Shown: positions 34,608-42,376 of the stretch, one piece after another
How positions within the stretch are numbered: the stretch's first letter is position 1
How the letters are laid out: each line of letters opens with the position of its first letter
Assembly (NCBI GenBank): GCA_025980335.1
Contig: JAICXO010000005.1
Span: forward strand, 1-42,933
Direction of reading: 5' to 3'
DNA length: 42,933 nucleotides
DNA from: Sphingomonas sp.
Lineage (GTDB): Bacteria > Pseudomonadota > Alphaproteobacteria > Sphingomonadales > Sphingomonadaceae
Program-made: the position numbers and the translations under genes
Notes under the pieces: generated by a model
Told to the model about the DNA's origin: nothing
Seen by the model: the letters and a program-made list of their open reading frames with translations, nothing else
The model's database searches: none

Positions 34608-35464
34608 CATACGAGCCGCGGCAGGCGCTGCGCACCCGATCCCCATGCCTTCAGAGGCCGCGAGCGCGCTCGCTTCAGCAAGGTCTTGACGTCCGCGATC
34701 GTGAACGCGTCCGAGCGGTCGATGCCGTCGAGCTCGTCCCAGGTGACCGGCGCTGCGACCGGCATTCCGGGGCGGGCGCGCGCCGACCACGGCATCACCG
34801 CCGTCGCCGTGCGGTGATTGCGCAGGAAATCGAGGAAGATCCGGCCGCGCCGCTGCGGCTTGGGCAGCGCGACCGTGAACCGTTCGGGCGCAGCTTCGGC
34901 GAGCGCGGTGCAGAGGCTCTTCGCGAATGCATCGACCTCGTCCCATCGGGCGACGGGTTCGAGCGGCACGACAACGTGAATGCCCTTGCCGCCCGTGAGC
35001 AAAGCAAAGCTCTCGAGGTCGAGCGCCTCGAATGAGCGGCGCAGCTGGAATGCGGCCTGGCTGACCTTGTCGAAGCCCAGCTTCGGGTCGGGATCGAGGT
35101 CGATGACCAGCCTGTCGGGCGTTTCCACCTCCCCGGCGCGGCTGCCCCAGCCGTGGAATTCCACGGTCTGCACCTTCGCACAGGCGACGATCTCCTCTGC
35201 GCTTTCCACGTACAAATATTGCTCCGTCCGGCCGTTCTTCTGAACGACGGGTTCGAAGTGGACGAGGCGGTCGAATTCCTTGCCGGTGGGCGGGTGCTCG
35301 CGGTTGCGCTGGAAGAAGCATTTGCCTTCGCGGCAGCGGAACAGGTTGAGCAGGCGACGATCGAGGAACGGCAGCATGACCGGCGCGACGATCTCGTAAT
35401 AGAGCGTGGTCGCGCGGACGCTGATCTCGGGCTTTTCATACGTCGGCTCGGGCGTCCAGACCAT
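34607..35464 (-). CDS. Stand-alone LigD-type polymerase/primase domain protein
   Basis: A 285-residue archaeo-eukaryotic primase-fold protein equal to the polymerase domain of DNA ligase D. Motifs are YYEIVAPVMLPFLDRRLLNLFRC-type start (split here), GKCFFQRN, the catalytic Asp pair in VIDLDPD, the nucleotide-binding TGGKGIHVVVPL, and the third Asp in IFLDFLRNHRTATAV with PWSARARPG. All catalytic residues appear present. No ligase or nuclease domain is fused, and Ku is not nearby. ATG at 35464 is the likely start, though no ribosome site is clear. It would add nucleotides during end joining with a separate LigD (inference). Confidence 0.9.
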   Translation of the reverse strand: MVWTPEPTYEKPEISVRATTLYYEIVAPVMLPFLDRRLLNLFRCREGKCFFQRNREHPPTGKEFDRLVHFEPVVQKNGRTEQYLYVESAEEIVACAKVQTVEFHGWGSRAGEVETPDRLVIDLDPDPKLGFDKVSQAAFQLRRSFEALDLESFALLTGGKGIHVVVPLEPVARWDEVDAFAKSLCTALAEAAPERFTVALPKPQRRGRIFLDFLRNHRTATAVMPWSARARPGMPVAAPVTWDELDGIDRSDAFTIADVKTLLKRARSRPLKAWGSGAQRLPRLV

Positions 35465-35649
35465 GAATGGTAAATTGGCCGGCAACCGCGATTGTTCAGC
35501 GCGCGGTGAATTAATGCGCGCCAATATGCTGCGCAGTGGGACCGGATGTGGCGGAGTGGACGCTGCCACATCACAGACAATGCGAAGAGAACGCTGCACG
35601 CAGCAGCGCGCCCTCCATGCGCCTTGTCGTGAAGGAGTGGACGGGCGAC

Positions 35650-35928
35650 ATGAAGTTCGAAGGGCAGCTTGAAGGGCGCGAGCTGGTTCCGCGCGCGCCG
35701 CGTACGGACACCGGCTTTGTCGTCGTCCTGCGTTGCGCGGCAGGTGAGTTCCCGGCGCGCGTTACCAACCTGTCGGCCAGCGGATTCCGGCTGAGCTCCG
35801 CGCAGCCGCTCCAGGCTGGATGGGAAGTCTCGCTCGAAGTGTTGAAACGAACGCCCGTCAAATGCGTGATCCGGTGGGCCGCCGGCTATGACGCCGGCGG
35901 CGTCTTCCTGGAGTCGGTCGCATTGTAA
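35650..35928 (+). CDS. PilZ domain protein
   Basis: A 92-residue single-domain protein. The c-di-GMP motifs are an Arg-rich start (ELVPRAPR) and NLSASG, the [D/N]xSxxG signature, in RVTNLSASGFRLSS. The remaining beta strands read WEVSLEVLKRTPVKCVIRWAAG. ATG at 35650 lies 11 bases after GAAGGAG; ATG at 35617 is also in frame. It may sense cyclic di-GMP; the target is unknown and no diguanylate cyclase is nearby. Confidence 0.85.
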   Translation: MKFEGQLEGRELVPRAPRTDTGFVVVLRCAAGEFPARVTNLSASGFRLSSAQPLQAGWEVSLEVLKRTPVKCVIRWAAGYDAGGVFLESVAL

Positions 35929-35966
35929 GTCGAGCAGCTGCTTGCCCGCACGCGTTTCGCATCTCA

Positions 35967-35980
35967 TGATAGCGCTAACG
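35967..35980. promoter_or_regulatory. LacI-family operator
   Basis: TGATAGCGCTAACG matches the LacI-family pattern TGnnAnCGnTnnCA in every fixed position but the last. The central TAGCGCTA is a perfect palindrome. It lies 14 bases before the start of the glycoside-hydrolase-like gene and just upstream of its GGAAGGGGA ribosome site. A sugar-responsive repressor encoded elsewhere is implied. Confidence 0.5.
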
Positions 35981-35993
35981 CGGAAGGGGAAGC

Positions 35994-37811
35994 ATGCGTT
36001 TTCATCGCCTGATCGGATTCATTGCCGCTCTGCTGTTCATCGGCGCGGCGAGCGCCGGCGAGGCCTCGGCCTACAAGAACTTCCGCGCCGCCATCTACAT
36101 TACCGTGGGCGACACGAAGAAGCTCGCCGACCCTGCCGAATTCGCGCGCGAATTCGCCCGGGTTCATTCCCAGCTCGCGTTCGACAAGGTCTATATCGAG
36201 GCATACCGCAACCACGAGTTCGCGACCGATGCCGAGCTCGACACGGTCAAGCGCGAGTTCCAGGCGAAAGGGATCGAGACCTCTGGCGGGGTGACGCTCG
36301 CCGCGGGCGGCTCGGGCGGACAGTTCGGAACCTTCGATTACCAGAACCCCGCCGATCGCGCCGAGTGCGAGCGCGCGGTGCGGCTGATCGCGCGGCACTT
36401 CGACGAAGTGATCCTCGACGATTTCTTCTTCACCACCTCCAAGTCGGACGCCGACATCGCCGCCAAGGGCGCGCGGAGCTGGACCGACTACCGGCTCGCG
36501 ACGATGAACGAGGCGGCCCGCGACCTGGTGCTCGCTCCGGCGAAGCAGGAAAATCCGCGAGTCCGGGTCATCATCAAATATCCCAACTGGTACGAGCATT
36601 TTCACGGGCTCGGATATGATCTGACCGACGAGGCGCACGCGTTCGACGGCATCTACACCGGCACCGAAACGCGTGATCCGGTGATCACCGATCAGCTGCT
36701 CCAGCAGTACGAGAGCTACGAAATCTTCCGTTATCTCTCGAACGTCCGTCCCGGCGCGAACCTCGGCGCGTGGGTGGACACCTATTCGATCCGCGCGATC
36801 GACCGTTACGCCGAGCAGCTTTGGGACGGCCTGTTCGCCAGGGCGCCCGAGCAGATGCTGTTCAACTGGAGCGCGATGGCCGATCCGAAGCCGGCGACTG
36901 CCGGGACGCGGCCGTGGGCTCGCCAAGCGACGAGCTTCCGCTGGCCGGTCGCAAACGGCAATGGCTGGGCCGTCGCGGCAAACGAGGCGCTGCACATCGC
37001 CGACCGCGTGCTTGGACAACTCGGCAATCCAGTGGGAGTCGCAAGCTACCGCCCGCCGCATGCCACGGGCGAGGACTTCCTCCATAATTACATCGGCAAC
37101 CTCGGCGTGCCGATCGAGCTCTATCCGGACTATCCGGCTCAGGCGCACACGATCCTGCTGACCGAGGCGGCAGCGGCGGACCCGGACATCATCGCCAAGA
37201 TCCAGAAGAGCCTGGAGGGTGGCGCGAACGTGATCGTCACCTCGGGCTTCCTCACCGCTACCCAGGACCGCGGCTTCGGCCAGCTCGCCGAGTGGAATAC
37301 GACCGGGCACATCGTCTCCATCAATCAGTATTTCGACGGCTTCGGCGCCGGCAACGGCACCGAGCTCAAGCAGCCCGGCAAGACGGCGCCGGTGCTGTTC
37401 CCGCAGGTGCACTTCTTCACCAACGACAGCTGGGGAATCATCCGCGGAGTCGCCGCGAAGAAGGGTTTCCCGATCGTCCTGATGAACCATTATTGCAAAG
37501 GCACGCTCTATCTCTGGACCATGCCGGAGAATTTTGGCGACCTGTACAATCTCCCCCAGCCGATGATTACGCGGATCAAGCAGTACCTGTTCGCCGATCT
37601 CCCGGTGCAGATCGACGCACCGGATCATGTCGCGCTCTTCACCTACGACAATGGCGCGTTCGTGGTGGAGAATTACCGCGACGATGCGGCGAAGGTGCGC
37701 GTATCGATTACGCCGGGCCCGGAGGTCACTGACGTGGTCGGCGGCCCGAAAGAAAAGCTCAACATCCTGATCCCGCCGCACAGCTTCCGGGTGATTCGTT
37801 CAGCGCCGTAA
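35994..37811 (+). CDS. Secreted glycoside-hydrolase-like protein (605 aa)
   Basis: A 605-residue exported protein with signal peptide MRFHRLIGFIAALLFIGAASA. The N-terminal half looks like a TIM barrel: AAIYITVGDT, FDKVYIEAYRNHEFA, GIETSGGVTLAAGG, VILDDFFFTTSKSD (likely catalytic acidic cluster), VRVIIKYPNWYEHFHGLGYD and GIYTGTETRDP. The C-terminal half has a Rossmann-like GGANVIVTSGFLTA region and a terminal beta domain, a layout seen in families with a trimerisation or amidotransferase-like module. I cannot name the GH family. A LacI-type operator lies upstream. It is convergent with a small membrane protein, overlapping by 12 bases. Confidence 0.82.
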   Translation: MRFHRLIGFIAALLFIGAASAGEASAYKNFRAAIYITVGDTKKLADPAEFAREFARVHSQLAFDKVYIEAYRNHEFATDAELDTVKREFQAKGIETSGGVTLAAGGSGGQFGTFDYQNPADRAECERAVRLIARHFDEVILDDFFFTTSKSDADIAAKGARSWTDYRLATMNEAARDLVLAPAKQENPRVRVIIKYPNWYEHFHGLGYDLTDEAHAFDGIYTGTETRDPVITDQLLQQYESYEIFRYLSNVRPGANLGAWVDTYSIRAIDRYAEQLWDGLFARAPEQMLFNWSAMADPKPATAGTRPWARQATSFRWPVANGNGWAVAANEALHIADRVLGQLGNPVGVASYRPPHATGEDFLHNYIGNLGVPIELYPDYPAQAHTILLTEAAAADPDIIAKIQKSLEGGANVIVTSGFLTATQDRGFGQLAEWNTTGHIVSINQYFDGFGAGNGTELKQPGKTAPVLFPQVHFFTNDSWGIIRGVAAKKGFPIVLMNHYCKGTLYLWTMPENFGDLYNLPQPMITRIKQYLFADLPVQIDAPDHVALFTYDNGAFVVENYRDDAAKVRVSITPGPEVTDVVGGPKEKLNILIPPHSFRVIRSAP

Positions 37812-38012
37812 AGCAGTCACTTGGAAGATCGTGCTTGCGAGGCTCAGGAGCACGATCAAGAAGCAGCCCCCGATAGCTAACCAATACTTCCTTGGCGTGT
37901 CGCGCCGAGTGATCGTCTTCGAAAGCGGGAAGATGCCGGTTCTCAACCCCATCGTTCCAGTCGCACCCGTCGTGGCGACGAACAGAATGTTGACCCAATT
38001 GATGGGAGGCAT
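37800..38012 (-). CDS. Small membrane protein (70 aa)
   Basis: A 70-residue protein with two likely membrane helices (INWVNILFVATTGATGTMGL and YWLAIGGCFLIVLLSLASTI) joined by a short basic loop (TITRRDTPRKY). GGAG lies 8 bases before the ATG, and the gene starts 13 bases after the hydroxylase stop on the same strand, so the two are probably co-transcribed. Its 3' end overlaps the convergent glycoside-hydrolase-like gene. Function unknown. Confidence 0.7.
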   Translation of the reverse strand: MPPINWVNILFVATTGATGTMGLRTGIFPLSKTITRRDTPRKYWLAIGGCFLIVLLSLASTIFQVTALRR

Positions 38013-38025
38013 CGGTTACTCCAAC

Positions 38026-40455
38026 TCACACGTTGAGAGCCGCCGCCGCTTCCGCCTCGCGCTTGAGGTTCCTTGCGAGCTGGCTGAGGCCGTTGAGATA
38101 TTGCGGCGGGCAGTGGACGTCGCGGTAGTCCAGCGCTGCGGCCGCGCGCAGAGTCCAGAAGGGGTCGATCAGGTGCGGCCTTGCGAGCGCAACGAGGTCG
38201 GCGCGGCCGGCGGCGAGGATCGAGTTGGCGTGGTCGGGCTCGTAGATATTGCCGACCGCCATCGTCGCGAGCTTGCCCTCGTTGCGGATGCGGTCGCTGA
38301 AAGGCGTCTGGAACATTCGACCGTAGACCGGCTGCTGCCCCGCCCAGGTCTGGCCCGCGGAGACATCGATCAGGTCGGCGCCCTCGCGCGCGAAGGCTTC
38401 GCCGATCTCGACTGCGTCCTGGGGCGTGATTCCCTCGTCGCCGGCCCAGTCGGTCGCCGAGATGCGCACCGACATCGGCCGGTCGCTCGGCCACGCGGCG
38501 CGCATCGCCGCGAAGACTTGGAGCGGGTAGCGCAGGCGGTTCTCGAGCGACCCGCCATATTCGTCGGTGCGCTTGTTCTGCAGCGGGCTGATGAAGCCGG
38601 CGAGCAAGTAGCCGTGGGCGGCGTGCAGCTCGACCATGTCGAAGCCGCATTCGACGCCCATGCGGACCGCGGCGACGAACTGGTCGCGGACCATGTCCAT
38701 GTTGACGCGGCTCATCGGCGTCGGCACCTGGTTGGCGGGCGACCAGCGGACGTCGCTGGCGGCCATCACCGGCCAGTTGCCGTCGTCGAGCGGGACGTCG
38801 TTCCCTTCCCAGCCGAGTCTGGTCGAACCCTTGCCGCCCGAATGACCGAGCTGGAGGCAGATTTTGGCCTTGCTGTTGGCGTGGACGAAGTCGACGATCC
38901 GCTTCCACGCGGCGACGTGATCCGCGTTCCACATGCCGGTGCAGCCGGGGCTGATCCGTCCTTCGGGCGAGACGCAGGTCATCTCGGTGAACACCAGCCC
39001 CGCGCCGCCGAGCGCGCGTTCGCCGTAGTGGACCAGATGGAAATCGTTCGGGACGCCGTCGACCGCCGAATACATCGCCATCGGGGAGACCACGATGCGG
39101 TTCTCGACGCTCATTTCGCGAATCTTGAACGGCGCAAACATCGGCGGCGCGGTCTTGTTCGACTTGCCGGCCGTCGCGCGCTTCCAGAACCAGCGCTCGA
39201 CCGTCTCGAGCCATTCGCGGTCGCGCACGCGGAGGTTCTCGTGGCTGATGCGCTGCGAGCGGGTGAGCAGCGAATATGCGAACTGCAGCGGCTCGAAGTG
39301 CGTGTAGCGCTCCAGAGTCTCGAACCACTCGGTCGAGTTGCGTGCGCTGTTCTGCAGCTTGAGCACCTCGAGGTTCCGCTCTGCCTGATATTCGTCGAGC
39401 GCGGCTTCGAGGGACAAATATTTGGCCGCGCAGAGACGCAGAGACGCAGAGGCGTCGGAGCTTTCACCAGCCTCTCTGCGCCTCTGCGTCTCTGCGCGAG
39501 ATTGCTGGATTGCCGCGTCGCCTTCGGCTCCTCGCAATGACGGAGAGGTGCGGTTCAGCACGTCGGCGAGCTTGATCGCGTCTTCGAGCGCGAGCTTGGT
39601 GCCGCTGCCGATCGAGAAATGCGCGGTGTGCGCGGCGTCGCCGAGCAGGATCACGTTGCCGCTGGTCCAGCGCTCGCACTTGATCCGGCGGAAGTTCAGC
39701 CAGGCGGCGCTTCCGACAAGGTGGGTTGCGTTCGACTGAAGCTTGTGGCCGTCGAGGTACTTGGCGAACAGCCGCTCGCAGGTCGCGATGCTTTCGCCCT
39801 GGCTCATCCGGTCGAACCCGAACTTCAGCCAGGTGTCTTCAGAACATTCGACGATGAAGGTCGAGCAGTCCGGCGCGAAGCGGTAGGCGTGTGCCCAGAT
39901 CCAGCCGTGCCCAGTATCCTCGAACGCGAAGGTGAAGGCGTCGAAGACCTTCGACGTGCCGAGCCACACGAACTTGTTGGCGCGGACATCGATGTCGACT
40001 CCGAACGCCTGGCTGTCGGCGTCGCGGAAGCGCGAGTTGGCGCCGTCCGCCGCGATCACGAGATCGTAGCCGCGCCACTTCGGATCGGCCGGATCGCATT
40101 CGGCGTTGAAATGCAGCACGACGCCGAGCTCGTGGGCGCGGTCCTGAAGAATCTCGAGCAGGCGCTTGCGGCCGATGCCGATGAATCCGTGACCGCCCGA
40201 GGTGATCGTTTGCCCACGGAAGTGGACGTCGATGTCGTCCCAGTGCGCGAACTCGCCGTTGATGATCTCGGCTGACACCGGGTCGTTCTTCGTGATGTTC
40301 TCGACCGTGAGATCGGAGAAGACCACGCCCCAGCCGAAGGTCACGCCCGGAGCATTGCGCTCGAAGATTTCGATCTCGTGGCCCGGATCGCGCAGCTTCA
40401 TCGAGATGGCGAAATAGAGCCCTGCGGGGCCCGCTCCGATGCACGCGATCCTCAT
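38026..40455 (-). CDS. Bifunctional salicylyl-CoA 5-hydroxylase / OYE-type oxidoreductase, with repeat insert
   Basis: An 809-residue fusion. The N-terminal FAD aromatic hydroxylase (about 1-400) has the dinucleotide motif [13 protein letters not shown], the DG motif [12 protein letters not shown] and the FAD motif [18 protein letters not shown]. The C-terminal old yellow enzyme domain (about 430-800) has [29 protein letters not shown], and [19 protein letters not shown] with active-site His pair. The family hydroxylates salicylyl-CoA to gentisyl-CoA in aromatic degradation. Residues about 303-347, between ADVLN and [12 protein letters not shown], are translated from palindromic repeats and look extra to the family. 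The frame is kept. No other aromatic-CoA genes are adjacent. Confidence 0.9.
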   Translation of the reverse strand: MRIACIGAGPAGLYFAISMKLRDPGHEIEIFERNAPGVTFGWGVVFSDLTVENITKNDPVSAEIINGEFAHWDDIDVHFRGQTITSGGHGFIGIGRKRLLEILQDRAHELGVVLHFNAECDPADPKWRGYDLVIAADGANSRFRDADSQAFGVDIDVRANKFVWLGTSKVFDAFTFAFEDTGHGWIWAHAYRFAPDCSTFIVECSEDTWLKFGFDRMSQGESIATCERLFAKYLDGHKLQSNATHLVGSAAWLNFRRIKCERWTSGNVILLGDAAHTAHFSIGSGTKLALEDAIKLADVLNRTSPSLRGAEGDAAIQQSRAETQRRREAGESSDASASLRLCAAKYLSLEAALDEYQAERNLEVLKLQNSARNSTEWFETLERYTHFEPLQFAYSLLTRSQRISHENLRVRDREWLETVERWFWKRATAGKSNKTAPPMFAPFKIREMSVENRIVVSPMAMYSAVDGVPNDFHLVHYGERALGGAGLVFTEMTCVSPEGRISPGCTGMWNADHVAAWKRIVDFVHANSKAKICLQLGHSGGKGSTRLGWEGNDVPLDDGNWPVMAASDVRWSPANQVPTPMSRVNMDMVRDQFVAAVRMGVECGFDMVELHAAHGYLLAGFISPLQNKRTDEYGGSLENRLRYPLQVFAAMRAAWPSDRPMSVRISATDWAGDEGITPQDAVEIGEAFAREGADLIDVSAGQTWAGQQPVYGRMFQTPFSDRIRNEGKLATMAVGNIYEPDHANSILAAGRADLVALARPHLIDPFWTLRAAAALDYRDVHCPPQYLNGLSQLARNLKREAEAAAALNV
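39427..39498. repeat. Palindromic CGCAGAGACGCAGAG repeat inside the hydroxylase gene
   Basis: Two 28-base arms (39427-39454 and 39471-39498) pair with two mismatches around a 16-base loop. The arms are built of tandem ACGCAGAG units. It is translated in frame on the minus strand as an Arg/Glu/Ser-rich stretch. Dispersed repeats of this kind occur in non-coding DNA of many bacteria (knowledge). Confidence 0.85.
39505..39541. repeat. Half-copy of the TCATTGCGAGGAGC repeat inside the hydroxylase gene
   Basis: On the minus strand this reads TCATTGCGAGGAGC followed by a GAAGGCGACGCGGCAATCCAG-like part, matching one half of the element at 25169-25232 apart from two inserted bases. It abuts the CGCAGAG palindrome, giving a composite insert of about 115 bases. 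It encodes [12 protein letters not shown] in the protein. Confidence 0.85.
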
Positions 40456-40687
40456 GCGGCGGACCCGCGAAACGCAGCAATTGCAGCAAGCCTACGCGTG
40501 CGCGCGGGCGCTCCGGGCTTCAGCCGCACGGGGGCGAGAGTATGCTCGTGGCCGCGGAACTGCATTGCCGCAGCATGGCACAGCAGCGCGCCCGTAGGAC
40601 AGAGGCTTCGAATCATGCGGGCCGCGTCTGTGGTGGCGACTCGGGGGATCGTCGTGCTCCGTGCGGGTGCTTCCGCACCGAGATTGG
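40456..40687. other. Gene-free stretch upstream of the hydroxylase
   Basis: About 230 bases with no frame I can defend on either strand; open frames here have no ribosome site and run into the repeat that follows. It must hold the promoter of the hydroxylase gene (minus strand), but I see no clear -35/-10 pair or operator. Confidence 0.4.
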
Positions 40688-40774
40688 CACACGAAGGCAC
40701 GAAGAAGGAATGAAAGGCACGAAGGAGCAGAGTCCACTCTTCCTAGCTTCCTTCTTCTGCGGTGCCTTCGTGTG
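40688..40774. repeat. Palindromic CACGAAGGCACGAAG repeat
   Basis: Arm CACACGAAGGCAC-GAAGAAGGAA (40688-40710) pairs with 40748-40774, which carries four extra bases. The internal sequence repeats AAGGCACGAAGG. It is intergenic and directly followed by another small inverted repeat. Confidence 0.7.
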
Positions 40775-40779
40775 AAATT

Positions 40780-40805
40780 TCATCCTGAAAACAAGTTCAG
40801 GATGA
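40780..40805. repeat. Inverted repeat TCATCCTGAA-N6-TTCAGGATGA
   Basis: A perfect 10-base inverted repeat with a 6-base loop, 5 bases after the previous repeat and 31 bases before the 2Fe-2S gene. It resembles dispersed TCATCCTGAA elements of sphingomonads. No T-run follows, so it is not a terminator. Confidence 0.75.
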
Positions 40806-40836
40806 CGGGCCGGAGGACGCGCGCTAGCCTCACGTG

Positions 40837-41307
40837 ATGGCGCGGATGACGGTGAACGGCGAGGCGGTGCTGTACAGGCTCGATCCGGCGACGCCGCTGC
40901 TCTGGGCGCTTCGGGACGCGTCGAACCTCACGGGCACGAAATATGGCTGCGACAGCCGCGATTGCGGCGCGTGCGCGGTGATCATCGACGGCCGCGCGGT
41001 GACCAGCTGCAGCGTCACGCTCGGCGAGCTCGACGGCGCTCAGGTGACGACGATCGAAGGCCTGTCGCCCGGCCGCTCGCACCCGGTGCAAGAGGCGTGG
41101 CTGGCCGAGCAGGCGACGATGTGCGGCTATTGCGAGCCGGGGTTCATCATGGCGATTGCTGCGCTTCTCCAGGCCAGTCCGTCGCCGAGCGATGACGAGG
41201 TCGCGGCGCTTCCGAACATCTGCCGCTGCGGCGCTTACCCGCGGATCCGGAAGGCCATCGCGCGTGCCGCGAACGCAACGGGCACTCCACGGGATTTACA
41301 AACCTGA
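40837..41307 (+). CDS. (2Fe-2S)-binding subunit of a xanthine-oxidase-family dehydrogenase
   Basis: A 156-residue small subunit with the plant-type cluster motif CDSRDCGACAV plus the later Cys in SCSVT, and the second cluster motif CGYCEPGFIM with ICRCGAYPRI. Such proteins (IorA, CoxS type) pass electrons from a molybdopterin large subunit. ATG at 40837 follows an in-frame GTG; ribosome site is weak. No large subunit lies next to it: the next gene downstream is an unrelated RcnB-like protein. It may pair with a subunit encoded elsewhere. Confidence 0.92.
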   Translation: MARMTVNGEAVLYRLDPATPLLWALRDASNLTGTKYGCDSRDCGACAVIIDGRAVTSCSVTLGELDGAQVTTIEGLSPGRSHPVQEAWLAEQATMCGYCEPGFIMAIAALLQASPSPSDDEVAALPNICRCGAYPRIRKAIARAANATGTPRDLQT

Positions 41308-41387
41308 ATATACGCCTCCGAAACGGTTAAGCGACGGCTCACGTCGACGAGCGCATAAGCATGTCAAGATACTGAAAGGTCACGGTC

Positions 41388-42269
41388 ATGCGTAAACTCC
41401 TGATTTCTCTGTTGCTTGCCGGGGCAGCGGCGACGCCCGCGCTCGCGGCTCCCCACAACCGGTCCGATAGCCAACAGGCGCAGCAGGACCGGCAATCGGC
41501 CCGCGCCGACGCCCGCGCCGAGCGGCAGGCCGATCGCCAGTCCGCACGGGAAGATCGCGTGCAGGTTCGCGAGGAATCCCGCGGCGGCGGCGCGAACTTC
41601 AACCGCCCCTCGTTCAATCAGCCTGCACCGCAGGCCGAGGTTCGCCAGCAGATGTTCAACGGCGGCGGCGAACGCTTCAATGGACGTCCGGACCGCGGCA
41701 ATTTTGCCGGTCGTCCCGACGTCAATCGCGACTATGTCGCTCCCGGACCGCGGATGGTCACGGCTCCGGGCGAGACGGCGCGTGAACGGCTCGGCGACAT
41801 GCGCGACGAGCGCGTGCAGCAACGCGATCAGCGAATCCAGCAGCGCGACGTGCGGCAATCGCAGCGCATGGTGCGCGAGGCCGACCCGCGGATGGTGAGC
41901 AACGTGCCGCGGCCGGGCACCCAGCCGCCGCTTCGCACTGACAATTACCGCCGCGGCGGCGACGTCCACTGGAATCGCAACTGGCAGCACGACGGCCATC
42001 ACGATTGGCGGCGTTATCGCGATCATCACCGGTCGCTGTTCCACCTCGGCTTCTACATCGATCCGTTCGGCTGGGGTTATCAGCCCTTCTCGATCGGATG
42101 GCGGATGTGGCCGGCCTATTACGGCAACCAGTACTGGATCGATCCCGGCATGTACGGCCTGCCCTATCCGCCGGTCGGCGCTGTCTGGGTGCGCTACTTC
42201 AACGACGCGCTTCTGATCGACACCTACACCGGCACCGTGATCGACTCGATCCCGGGCTTCTTCTGGTAG
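41388..42269 (+). CDS. Secreted RcnB-family protein
   Basis: A 293-residue exported protein with signal peptide MRKLLISLLLAGAAATPALA, a long disordered Gln/Arg/Asp-rich region (about 25-180), a His/Trp/Arg-rich stretch (HWNRNWQHDGHHDWRRYRDHH) and the RcnB C-terminal domain (VGAVWVRYFNDALLIDTYTGTVIDSIPGFFW, split here as VRYFNDALLID and TGTVIDSIPGFFW). E. coli RcnB is a periplasmic protein in nickel/cobalt homeostasis; the sphingomonad relatives are much longer and their role is unknown. A terminator follows. Confidence 0.88.
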   Translation: MRKLLISLLLAGAAATPALAAPHNRSDSQQAQQDRQSARADARAERQADRQSAREDRVQVREESRGGGANFNRPSFNQPAPQAEVRQQMFNGGGERFNGRPDRGNFAGRPDVNRDYVAPGPRMVTAPGETARERLGDMRDERVQQRDQRIQQRDVRQSQRMVREADPRMVSNVPRPGTQPPLRTDNYRRGGDVHWNRNWQHDGHHDWRRYRDHHRSLFHLGFYIDPFGWGYQPFSIGWRMWPAYYGNQYWIDPGMYGLPYPPVGAVWVRYFNDALLIDTYTGTVIDSIPGFFW

Positions 42270-42292
42270 AGCATTAAATCCAGTCCATCGAA

Positions 42293-42324
42293 GGGGCGTT
42301 GCGGATTGCCGCAGCGCCCCTTTT
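42293..42324 (+). terminator. Intrinsic terminator of the RcnB-like gene
   Basis: The 12-base stem GGGGCGTTGCGG (42293-42304) pairs with CCGCAGCGCCCC (42309-42320), with one wobble pair and an ATTG loop, then TTTT at 42321-42324. It is 24 bases after the stop codon. Confidence 0.88.
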
Positions 42325-42376
42325 CGCATTAGCGGACCAATCGAGCTTCGCAGACTCGCCGGGAGGGACCTTTTTG

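Noticed and set aside
39427-39498. CRISPR-like array from repeated ACGCAGAG units
   Set aside because: Units are too short, have no spacers and form one palindrome; no cas genes are present.
40542-40775. A 77-codon open frame upstream of the 2Fe-2S gene
   Set aside because: Its second half is translated from the palindromic repeat, it has no ribosome site, and the sequence has no protein-like pattern.
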